Virus record (IMG/VR): IMGVR_UViG_3300046787_000082
Span: 1-35,565 of that record
Strand: one strand, 5' to 3'
DNA: 35,565 bases
DNA from: a virus
A program made the position numbers and the translations under genes. A model generated the notes under the pieces. It was not told the DNA's origin. It did not search any database and saw nothing but the letters and a program-made list of their open reading frames with translations. Shown piece by piece: positions 31,135-35,565 of this stretch. Position 1 is the stretch's first letter. The number at the start of each line of letters is the position of its first letter.

Positions 31135-31335
31135 TTACTCCTTAATGCCGTGGGCGGCTACAAAGACCTTGACAAACTTTACTCGTGCAAGATGTTCTTT
31201 GTGGTACTTTTCTGGGAAACCTTCAAGATATGCGGCCTTTGCCTCCTTTCTCGTAAAACGAACACAAGTCCAAATAATCCAAGGTTTGCGACCTGCTGTA
31301 ACAACTGGCGCCCAAAGGTTGTTAGTGCGAATCAT
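31135..31335 (-). CDS. Hypothetical basic protein, 66 aa
   Basis: Rich in Arg and Lys with aromatic residues (RKPWIIWTCVRFTRKEAKAA). It ends VFVAAHGIKE, almost the same as the ending IEAAHGIKENT of the upstream 206-aa protein; the DNA encoding this end is an exact 22-base repeat. It uses ATGA coupling. No function can be assigned. Confidence 0.6.
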   Translation of the reverse strand: MIRTNNLWAPVVTAGRKPWIIWTCVRFTRKEAKAAYLEGFPEKYHKEHLARVKFVKVFVAAHGIKE

Positions 31336-31362
31336 GTGTTCTCCTTAATGCCGTGGGCGGCT
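31138..31362. repeat. 22-base direct repeat at two gene 3' ends (31138-31159 and 31341-31362)
   Basis: The two copies are identical over 22 bases and lie about 200 bases apart at the 3' ends of two neighbouring leftward genes. They encode AAHGIKE and include AAGGAG on the minus strand, the ribosome site of the next gene. Conservation may come from this shared use, from past recombination between genes, or both. Confidence 0.85.
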
Positions 31363-31952
31363 TCAATGGCTCGGGCAAATGTATATAGCCGTGTGCCATA
31401 GGCGTTAACACCTTCAAGGATTGCGCCTATCTCCTCATCCGTCAGCGGCTTGCGTTGTTGTGGTGTGGTGTTTTCTTTTTCAAGACACCACCGCCTCCAA
31501 TCTGCCGCATACACACACAATGCAGCTATGCGCTCTTGAAGCGTTAATAATCTTGGTGTGCGCCCATCGGGATAACCATCTTTTGCATTCCTGATAATTT
31601 TTGATTCGTCAGCATCAAGAATTGCATGAACATCATTACAAACAGTACATTCCACAGGCTCACCCTGCTCTTGCTTGGGTTGTGGTGTGGTGTAGAGAGT
31701 ACGAACTTCATAAGGCCCAAATCCATCGTTCGGGTCTGGAACACCGTCATACCAATCTGCACAATGCAAATGACGAAATTGATGTATCGCCACAGGCTCA
31801 CCCTGCTCTTGCTTGGCTAGTGCTTCTTCTAGGGTTTTGATGGCTTCGTGAATGTACTCAGGAGCGCCATCTTCATCTCCATAAAGGCGATAGTTTTCAC
31901 GCTCTTGCTTCAACGCCTCAAGCGCCAGCTTCTTTGCTTCTTTACTCATCAT
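31332..31952 (-). CDS. Accessory phage protein with internal repeats, 206 aa
   Basis: The start at 31952 is chosen for its ATGA overlap with the upstream stop. Residues 1-50 are helical (SKEAKKLALEALKQERENY). KQEQGEPV occurs twice, 46 residues apart, from an exact 26-base DNA repeat; the second part has CTVCNDVHAILDADES, with two cysteines. The end is LTDEEIGAILEGVNAYGTRL, then FARAIEAAHGIKENT. This modular make-up (helix, linker, variable insert, TDEE tail) is common in betaproteobacterial phages, with no known function. Confidence 0.7.
   Translation of the reverse strand: MMSKEAKKLALEALKQERENYRLYGDEDGAPEYIHEAIKTLEEALAKQEQGEPVAIHQFRHLHCADWYDGVPDPNDGFGPYEVRTLYTTPQPKQEQGEPVECTVCNDVHAILDADESKIIRNAKDGYPDGRTPRLLTLQERIAALCVYAADWRRWCLEKENTTPQQRKPLTDEEIGAILEGVNAYGTRLYTFARAIEAAHGIKENT
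31653..31816. repeat. 26-base direct repeat inside the 206-aa gene (31653-31678 and 31791-31816)
   Basis: Two identical 26-base copies spaced 138 bases apart, so in the same frame. They encode KQEQGEPV on the minus strand. The segment between them could be lost or doubled by recombination without breaking the reading frame. Confidence 0.85.
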
Positions 31953-32203
31953 GCACCCCAAAAATAATTTGTTTGCTCCCAAACAACAGAACGGGCCAAA
32001 AGCATTTCTGCTTTTTTCTTTGCTTTTGCAAACGCTTCATCTGCAAAGTCATGGCAGTCAAAAGGGCTTGTGCCCTTGACTTCACAGTATTCAAATACGT
32101 CAATCTTTTCCCACAAAAAACTAAAAACACGTTTTTGCTCAACGTAATAGCGTTTTTCTTCAGGCGAATGAACTATGCGAACTGATTTAAATAAATTACT
32201 CAT
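31949..32203 (-). CDS. Hypothetical protein, 84 aa
   Basis: A compact alpha/beta-looking sequence: SVRIVHSPEEKRYYVEQKRV, then FLWEKIDVFEYCEVKGTSPF and a helix DEAFAKAKKKAEMLLARSVV. It has several aromatic residues and two cysteines. It overlaps both neighbours by 4 bases. No family recognised. Confidence 0.65.
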   Translation of the reverse strand: MSNLFKSVRIVHSPEEKRYYVEQKRVFSFLWEKIDVFEYCEVKGTSPFDCHDFADEAFAKAKKKAEMLLARSVVWEQTNYFWGA

Positions 32204-32481
32204 AGCGTTTCCTTTGTTTCTTTTGTTCTGCGCTCTTTAATTTCTTTTCTTGCTTTATTGCCTTGACGCTTTGGAAGGCGCATGGTTAGCAATATTTCAC
32301 GGTCAATCTTTACATCAGGCAACATCTCCATTGCATCTGCAAAATAATCATGCCAATGCACAAACTGCTCTGCTTTAGCATCAAACATCCATCCGCTTCT
32401 AGCGTCTAAATGTTGAATCGCAAAGTTCACTCGTTGACCAAGTTCAATCGCAATGGTTTTCCAATCAATTTCTTTTGTCAT
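32200..32481 (-). CDS. Hypothetical protein, 93 aa
   Basis: The start at 32481 (MTKEIDWKTIAIELGQRV) is preferred; it overlaps the upstream gene stop as TAATG. The upstream extension of 34 residues is low-complexity and overlaps a different coding frame. The first half is helical with FVHWHDYFADAMEM; the last 25 residues are almost all Lys, Arg and Glu (KARKEIKERRTKETKE). Unknown function, possibly nucleic-acid binding by charge. Confidence 0.65.
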   Translation of the reverse strand: MTKEIDWKTIAIELGQRVNFAIQHLDARSGWMFDAKAEQFVHWHDYFADAMEMLPDVKIDREILLTMRLPKRQGNKARKEIKERRTKETKETL

Positions 32482-32597
32482 TACATCGGGCTTTCTGGCA
32501 GTTGTGCGCGTTGCGCTTGGTTGTACGCTTTGATTTGTTTGGCAGTCCAAGGAACTGCGCCTGTTGCGGGTGGGAAGGGCCACGATTGGTTATTCAT
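32481..32597 (-). CDS. 38-aa small phage protein
   Basis: MNNQSWPFPPATGAVPWTAK is the first half; the second half is a short helix (QIKAYNQAQRAQLPES). The ATG at 32597 lies 8 bases inside the end of the zinc-finger gene, and the stop overlaps the next ATG (TAATG at 32481). A longer reading frame through the same stop starts at 32735, but it reads the zinc-finger gene in the wrong frame, so the short version is preferred. Confidence 0.55.
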   Translation of the reverse strand: MNNQSWPFPPATGAVPWTAKQIKAYNQAQRAQLPESPM

Positions 32598-32739
32598 CAA
32601 TGTCATAGCAATCATCCACTTCTTTTTCAACAGGCTCAACGCCTGAACCATGACAGTGCTTACAGGTTGAACCATCCCACATCCCTTCGCCTGAACCACT
32701 ACACCATGAGCAGTCTTCATAATCGTCATCTTCAATCAT
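32590..32739 (-). CDS. DnaJ-type zinc-finger peptide, 49 aa
   Basis: Two CxxCxGxG motifs in a row: CSWCSGSGEG (residues 10-19) and CKHCHGSG (26-33). These are the zinc-binding repeats of the DnaJ cysteine-rich domain. The rest is strongly acidic (MIEDDDYEDC, VEKEVDD). The ATG overlaps the upstream stop as ATGA at 32739. Free-standing two-repeat peptides of this kind occur in phage accessory regions, but their role is not known. One zinc site is likely. Confidence 0.75.
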   Translation of the reverse strand: MIEDDDYEDCSWCSGSGEGMWDGSTCKHCHGSGVEPVEKEVDDCYDIDE

Positions 32740-32924
32740 GGCTTTACCTCTGCGTCAACAATACGAATCAGGGCGGCAATCATGTCTTTGGCTTGGTCTT
32801 TGGTCAGAGTAACGTGACAGCGGGCAGATTCCAAAACCATAGACAACCAAACGCCATCTTCATGCTGGTCAACATAAATGTGTCGGCGCTTGCGTGTTGT
32901 TTCAATGCGTGTTTCGAGTTTCAT
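32736..32924 (-). CDS. Hypothetical small protein, 62 aa
   Basis: A beta hairpin-like start (MKLETRIETTRKRRHIYVDQ), then EDGVWLSMVLESARCHVTLT and a helix DQAKDMIAALIRIVDA. The alpha/beta order and the final helix suggest a small folded domain. A ribosome site GAAAGG lies before the ATG. Overlaps the zinc-finger gene by 4 bases. No family recognised. Confidence 0.6.
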   Translation of the reverse strand: MKLETRIETTRKRRHIYVDQHEDGVWLSMVLESARCHVTLTKDQAKDMIAALIRIVDAEVKP

Positions 32925-32933
32925 ATATACCTT

Positions 32934-33107
32934 TCATTTGCGTTCATTAACTCTTTGCCTTACGGCCTCAACCAACCCAACCCATAAACCTGACGGGTCT
33001 TTTTCAAGTTCCTGCGCCCTTTGCTTGGCATACGGTATCCAACCCTTCTGCAAAGCCATCTTTGTCAGATGCTCCACTTGTTGCTCGAATACTTGGTTGA
33101 AATCCAT
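32934..33107 (-). CDS. Small helical protein, 57 aa
   Basis: MDFNQVFEQQVEHLTKMALQ, then GWIPYAKQRAQELEKDPSGL and WVGLVEAVRQRVNERK. The phrase GWxxYAxxRxxELE is a recurring phage accessory pattern. It overlaps the next upstream gene in another frame by 104 bases, so a shorter start at 33059 (MALQKGW) is possible. The quality of the helical sequence argues that this frame is coding. Confidence 0.6.
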   Translation of the reverse strand: MDFNQVFEQQVEHLTKMALQKGWIPYAKQRAQELEKDPSGLWVGLVEAVRQRVNERK

Positions 33108-33210
33108 CTAAGTCGCCTGTCAGTTCAAGTGCTTTGTTGATTGTGTCTAGATTATAAGACAGATTATCTTTGATTCCGTCTAAAACCTGAATTGCTTGCA
33201 AATATGTCAT
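33004..33210 (-). CDS. Small hypothetical protein, 68 aa; C-terminal half uncertain
   Basis: The N-terminal part MTYLQAIQVLDGIKDNLSYN and INKALELTGDLDG reads like short phage proteins with an MTYxQA opening and a helix ending in LTGD. The ATG at 33210 overlaps the replication gene stop at 33207. The C-terminal half (after residue 40) overlaps the 57-aa gene in another frame and is Gly/Ser/Asp-rich, so it may be an accidental extension. Confidence 0.5.
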   Translation of the reverse strand: MTYLQAIQVLDGIKDNLSYNLDTINKALELTGDLDGFQPSIRATSGASDKDGFAEGLDTVCQAKGAGT

Positions 33211-33977
33211 GGTGTGACGCTTTTACGCAACTCTGCCAATTTAGCCAATGTCTCCAAAGATGGTGGCACAGCCTTCTTTCTGTCTTCCTCAATCTTCCGC
33301 AAAGCAGCGTCTTGGTTTGGCGGTGGTGGCGTTGTGATGCCAGCTACATCCCACTTGTTTTGCATTTGTGGCTTTACAGCAACCCATTCAGCCTTAAACG
33401 ATTGCCAATTACGCACGATGGTTTCTTTCAATGCGTCTTCCAACGACCAGCCAGCTTTGCTTGCTTCTTTTGCAATGCCTTCAATCACCAACTGTGTGAC
33501 CTTGGCTTTCTTGGCTTTCCTGTGAGCAATGAATTCATCCCAAACAGATTGTGAAACGCCTTCAGGCGTAGCAACGACAGTTGCTTTCTTCTTTGTTTCT
33601 TGTTTTATGTTTATTGTTTCTTGTTTTATGTTTGGTTGCTCGTCTGTTGAACGGGCGTTGAACCTACGTTCAGCGGATGCTTTACCAGCGCGTGACGCTT
33701 GTTCAATCTTTGAATGATAGTGAGCAATTTCTTTGTCTGCCCTGCCATTTACATAGCCTTCTTCAGTCTTTTGAAAAAACTGATTAAGCACATCACGAAC
33801 AGTTGCTGCATCATCCCTCATGCCAATTTGCTTGGCAACGAACGCTGCATCGCCGTTCAACGGGCGTTCGTGAAGGTAATACAGGTCAAGAATTCTGCGA
33901 TAAGCCAAGTCCTCAAGCAAATCAAGGTGGCGAGTGTGACTAGCGTAGTCACCAATGTTGAATTGATAGTAGTGCAT
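33207..33977 (-). CDS. DUF1376 (YdaU-like) replication protein, 256 aa
   Basis: The N-terminal 90 residues match DUF1376: YYQFNIGDYASHTRHLDLLE, AYRRILDLYYLHERPLNGD, and VLNQFFQKTEEGYVNGR. This domain opens many phage replication-initiation proteins. A linker of about 35 residues contains IKQET twice (a 21-base tandem). The second half is helical and ends with EEDRKKAVPPSLETL. It lacks any helicase or primase motif, so the phage probably recruits the host replisome. No DnaC-like loader follows. Confidence 0.85.
   Translation of the reverse strand: MHYYQFNIGDYASHTRHLDLLEDLAYRRILDLYYLHERPLNGDAAFVAKQIGMRDDAATVRDVLNQFFQKTEEGYVNGRADKEIAHYHSKIEQASRAGKASAERRFNARSTDEQPNIKQETINIKQETKKKATVVATPEGVSQSVWDEFIAHRKAKKAKVTQLVIEGIAKEASKAGWSLEDALKETIVRNWQSFKAEWVAVKPQMQNKWDVAGITTPPPPNQDAALRKIEEDRKKAVPPSLETLAKLAELRKSVTP
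33595..33633. repeat. Short tandem repeat in the DUF1376 linker
   Basis: An 18-base unit occurs at 33595-33612 and 33616-33633, period 21 bases, so seven residues. It encodes the repeated Ile-Lys-Gln-Glu-Thr of the linker. Copy number could vary by slippage without frameshift. Confidence 0.85.
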
Positions 33978-34091
33978 TGTTTTCCAGTTTTTAACAACCC
34001 GTTTGAGAAAGAAACATAGGCAGGAGAACGGGTAACTCTTTTCGGTTGGGAGATCAGGCCCAACCTAGCCTTGTTTCAAAACATTATATCA
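33978..34091 (-). promoter_or_regulatory. Extended -10 promoter and two-hairpin leader of the replication gene
   Basis: On the minus strand TGATATAAT at 34091-34083 fits an extended -10 promoter; its TGA is also the stop of the membrane-protein gene. The leader of about 100 bases then holds a 7-bp stem GGTTGGG/CCCAACC (34044-34050 and 34059-34065) and a second stem ACCCGTT/AACGGGT (33997-34003 and 34027-34033). No T-run follows the first stem. The start codon has GGAAAA before it. This suggests separate expression and possible control of the DUF1376 gene. Confidence 0.45.
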
Positions 34092-34238
34092 ATTAAACCA
34101 AAGCCAGAAGCCATGCAAGATGCCTATGGGAAAAAAGATCGCGCCAGCTACCAAGAAGCCCCAGAAGCCATGTGCAAAGCAGGTGAAGATGTGGGTCAGC
34201 CAAGCAAAGCCACACAGGAAAGCGAACAATTCACCCAT
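34089..34238 (-). CDS. Small membrane protein, 49 aa, with repeated HGFW motif
   Basis: Two hydrophobic stretches, residues about 3-20 (ELFAFLCGFAWLTHIFTC) and 25-45 (FWGFLVAGAIFFPIGILHGF). The motif HGFW occurs at both the middle and the end. The ATG at 34238 overlaps the MazG stop (TAATG) and GAAGGA lies just before it. AxAIFxPIGxxHG is a pattern I associate with small membrane proteins in phage early regions. Role unknown; superinfection exclusion is one possibility. Confidence 0.75.
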   Translation of the reverse strand: MGELFAFLCGFAWLTHIFTCFAHGFWGFLVAGAIFFPIGILHGFWLWFN

Positions 34239-34543
34239 TACGATTCCTTCACAAAGATGCCATCAGCGTTCATGTAACCCTTGCGGTCTTTAATTTGCTC
34301 ATAGGCGGCTTCAAGGCAATCTGTTAGGTTTACATCCATCAAGGCGCAGACGTTAATTAAGCAAACCACGGTATCGCCTACGGCATCAATCGCTTCTGCC
34401 TTGTTGCTATCGCGCAACGCATCAACCAGTTCGTTGATTTCTTCACAGGCTTTGATAGCTTGTGCCATCGGTGTGCTGTTTGGGATGATTTGACGCGCTT
34501 CTGACCAGCGAATCACTTTAAGTTCTGTTTCTGCGTAACTCAT
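34238..34543 (-). CDS. MazG-like nucleotide pyrophosphohydrolase, 101 aa
   Basis: All-alpha NTP-PPase fold: ACEEINELVDAL (residues 32-43) gives the first acidic helix with E34, E35 and E38, and AEAIDAVGDTVVCLINVC (49-66) gives the second with E50, D53 and D57. C-terminal KDRKGYMNADGIFVKES is the standard ending of phage MazG-like proteins. Members hydrolyse non-canonical or alarmone nucleotides. It may tune nucleotide pools or (p)ppGpp during infection. Confidence 0.85.
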   Translation of the reverse strand: MSYAETELKVIRWSEARQIIPNSTPMAQAIKACEEINELVDALRDSNKAEAIDAVGDTVVCLINVCALMDVNLTDCLEAAYEQIKDRKGYMNADGIFVKES

Positions 34544-34764
34544 TTTGCTACCTCGTATGTCATTTCAAAGATGTCAGGCTTGCAAGGGTAGTGCTCACCC
34601 TGCACGCCTGTAATGATCCAGTCGCCTGGCATCACCGTCATGTCGCCCTCAAGCGTAGCCACCTTGCCCCAGCCACGATGAATGCTGTGCGTCACGGCTG
34701 GGTGGTCGCCCATCTTGAACCACTGGGTTGCCTCAATCACAACTGGCTTTTTTCGAAATTTCAT
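34540..34764 (-). CDS. Phage protein with KFRKKPVVIEA opening, 74 aa
   Basis: Start MKFRKKPVVIEATQWFKMGD and end GDWIITGVQGEHYPCKPDIF make a recognisable short beta-rich phage protein found in many proteobacterial phages, with no known function. It overlaps the HTH gene by 32 bases and the MazG gene by 4. It contains one Cys. Confidence 0.8.
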   Translation of the reverse strand: MKFRKKPVVIEATQWFKMGDHPAVTHSIHRGWGKVATLEGDMTVMPGDWIITGVQGEHYPCKPDIFEMTYEVAK

Positions 34765-34930
34765 TTTTGTCTTTCAATAGTTCAGGGAAATGCAGTTGAA
34801 TCTGCCAAATGCGAGACTTTGGAATAACACCGTTTTGCTTCCATAGCCAAACAGTCCCACGCTCAACACCTAGCAAACGGGCAAGCTCACTCTGTGAGCC
34901 TACTTTCTTGATAAGATGGTCAATGTTCAT
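34733..34930 (-). CDS. Cro/YdaS-like helix-turn-helix regulator, 65 aa
   Basis: The helix-turn-helix is at about residues 12-37: SQSELARLLGVERGTVWLWK, then QNGVIP. This is the YdaS/Cro pattern (SQxELAxxLGVxxxxVxxW). There is no dimerisation or cleavage domain after it, so it is Cro-like rather than CI-like. It is the first gene of the leftward unit and lies next to the divergent control region, so it probably binds the inverted repeat there. The ATG has no ribosome site; see the promoter entry. Confidence 0.88.
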   Translation of the reverse strand: MNIDHLIKKVGSQSELARLLGVERGTVWLWKQNGVIPKSRIWQIQLHFPELLKDKNEISKKASCD

Positions 34931-35065
34931 GCTATTAGTGTATAGAAAAATTGACGAAAATACAACACAACAAAAATATTTTTGAGATTGTTGAAAAATC
35001 TGTCAATTTTTATGCACAATACAAACATCCCGTAGCGCAACGCAAGCGGTAACTTAGGAAACATT
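34931..35065. promoter_or_regulatory. Divergent control region with inverted repeat operator candidate
   Basis: This AT-rich gap separates the two transcription units. AAAAATTGAC (34946-34955) and GTCAATTTTT (35002-35011) are a perfect 10-base inverted repeat, 46 bases apart, good candidates for paired operator sites of the adjacent HTH protein. For the leftward gene, TATACA (34944-34939) is a -10, with a weak TGTTGT -35 at 34967-34962. A rightward promoter is likely between 34988 and 35030 but I cannot fix its boxes. AGGAA precedes the rightward ATG at 35066. Confidence 0.7.
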
Positions 35066-35266
35066 ATGAAACTCAACGACACCACACGCTGCTTTCCACG
35101 CACAGAAGCAGAAGCCTTTAAAGATAACTATTACGACCTTCAGCGCCAGCAGCGTTGGGAATGGATGGAAGGCCACCGTTCTGATACAGCCGCACAAGCT
35201 GAATTTTGGGTTTACATCGTTTGCGCTTTTGCCGCAGGCTTTCTCACAAACACACTTTGGGGCTAA
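35066..35266 (+). CDS. Small phage protein with C-terminal membrane helix, 66 aa
   Basis: The N-terminal 45 residues are polar, with MKLNDTTRCFPRTEAEAFKD and Gln/Arg/Trp residues. Residues about 47-64 (FWVYIVCAFAAGFLTNTL) form one membrane helix. It is the first gene of the rightward unit with AGGAA 8 bases before the ATG; the ERF gene follows 2 bases after its stop. The MKLNDxTRCFPRT opening is one I recall from betaproteobacterial phage proteins. Function unknown. Confidence 0.75.
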   Translation: MKLNDTTRCFPRTEAEAFKDNYYDLQRQQRWEWMEGHRSDTAAQAEFWVYIVCAFAAGFLTNTLWG

Positions 35267-35268
35267 AC

Positions 35269-35565
35269 ATGAAAAACATCGCATCAGCCTTGGTCAAGGC
35301 ACAAAAAGCATTTGGCCCTGCACTCAAGACTTCCACCAATCCACACTTTCGCTCAAAGTATGCTGACCTTTCAGCCTGCGTTGAGGCTGTGATTGACGCG
35401 CTTAACAACAACGGAATTTATTTGTTGCAAAAAAACTATGACCATCAAAACGGCATCATGGTTGAAACTGTATTTGTTCACGAATCAGGTGAAATGCTTG
35501 AATGTGGATGTTTGTTTTTTCCTGCACAAAAGAACGACCCTCAAGGTTTTATGTCTGCTTTGACC
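35269..35565 (+). CDS. ERF-family single-strand annealing protein, N-terminal part (continues at position 1)
   Basis: This holds the first 99 codons; the last 48 of these lie in the terminal repeat. The N-terminus KNIASALVKAQKAFGPALKT, then STNPHFRSKYADLSACVEAV, is the ERF opening (NPHFRSKYADL is its hallmark). Reading across the join (position 35421 equals position 1) gives one 182-aa protein. The ATG is two bases after the upstream stop. See the entry at 1-397 for the C-terminal part. Confidence 0.92.
   Translation, partial: MKNIASALVKAQKAFGPALKTSTNPHFRSKYADLSACVEAVIDALNNNGIYLLQKNYDHQNGIMVETVFVHESGEMLECGCLFFPAQKNDPQGFMSALT
35421..35565. repeat. Terminal direct repeat, right copy
   Basis: Same 145 bases as 1-145 with two synonymous substitutions (35433 and 35490). 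It ends the window in the middle of the ERF gene, confirming that the contig closes on itself. Confidence 0.93.

Noticed and set aside
32481-32735. 84-aa minus-strand open frame
   Set aside because: Its first half reads the zinc-finger gene out of frame. Only the last 38 codons, starting at 32597, are accepted.
34071-34277. 68-aa plus-strand open frame
   Set aside because: It lies opposite the small membrane protein, whose hydrophobic pattern and ribosome site are convincing; the plus-strand product is low-complexity.
1-35565. tRNA genes and CRISPR arrays
   Set aside because: No cloverleaf-like stretch and no regularly spaced repeat array was seen in any gap; all gaps are under 150 bases.
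1-35565. Integrase, attachment site or CI-type repressor
   Set aside because: No tyrosine or serine recombinase motifs and no HTH protein with a cleavage domain are encoded, so a temperate integrating lifestyle is not supported.

Overview
The window looks like one complete unit of a small tailed-phage genome (about 35.4 kb) assembled as a circle. Bases 1-145 and 35421-35565 are the same sequence apart from two synonymous third-position differences, and one recombinase gene (ERF family) runs across the join. The closed unit would be 35,420 bp. The head and tail genes point to a short-tailed, P22/podovirus-like virion: a P22-type portal, a tail adaptor, a beta-rich tail hub, three large Ala/Gln-rich internal virion (ejection) protein candidates, and no tape-measure or contractile-tail genes. 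There is no phage RNA polymerase, DNA polymerase, integrase, excisionase or protease-type CI repressor, so nothing supports a T7-like phage or an integrating prophage. The host cannot be fixed from the sequence. Gram-negative is firm, because there are Rz/Rz1 spanins with lipoprotein signals. Several small accessory proteins resemble what I recall from Burkholderiales phages, so a freshwater betaproteobacterium is a weak guess.

Layout. Two transcription units diverge from a control region at 34931-35065. The rightward unit (35066 -> join -> 2995) carries a small membrane protein, the ERF single-strand annealing protein, a YqaJ exonuclease, a small SSB-like protein, a winged-helix protein, several tiny genes chained by ATGA overlaps, and an AP2/HNH homing endonuclease at its end. 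The leftward unit covers almost everything else (34930 down to 2934). It begins with a Cro-like regulator, a MazG-like enzyme, a small membrane protein and a DUF1376 replication protein. A run of small accessory genes follows, including a DnaJ-type zinc-finger peptide, a VRR-NUC-like nuclease, NinB and a YbcO-like nuclease. After a 146-nt non-coding gap come the terminase genes, portal, zinc-ribbon protein, scaffold, major capsid protein and decoration protein. Next are a fused DUF115/methyltransferase protein, the tail adaptor, a 544-aa protein of unknown function, C1q-like and tail-hub proteins, a GNAT acetyltransferase, ejection proteins, tail fibres, and finally a membrane/lysis cassette ending in Rz/Rz1 and a GH19 endolysin. 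The two units converge at 2934-2995, where the endonuclease and endolysin 3' ends overlap.

How it works together. ERF plus YqaJ (with the SSB-like protein, and NinB and nucleases on the other strand) form a Red-like recombination set. With only a DUF1376-type replication gene, the phage must borrow the host replisome. The most unusual items are the DUF115-methyltransferase fusion placed among capsid genes behind a terminator-like hairpin, the 544-aa candidate virion cargo protein, an S74-type autochaperone module on an ejection protein, a second lipoprotein/membrane pair that looks like a spare spanin set, and a regulator whose predicted transcript is almost leaderless. Family names come from recognising motifs by eye; no database search was run.
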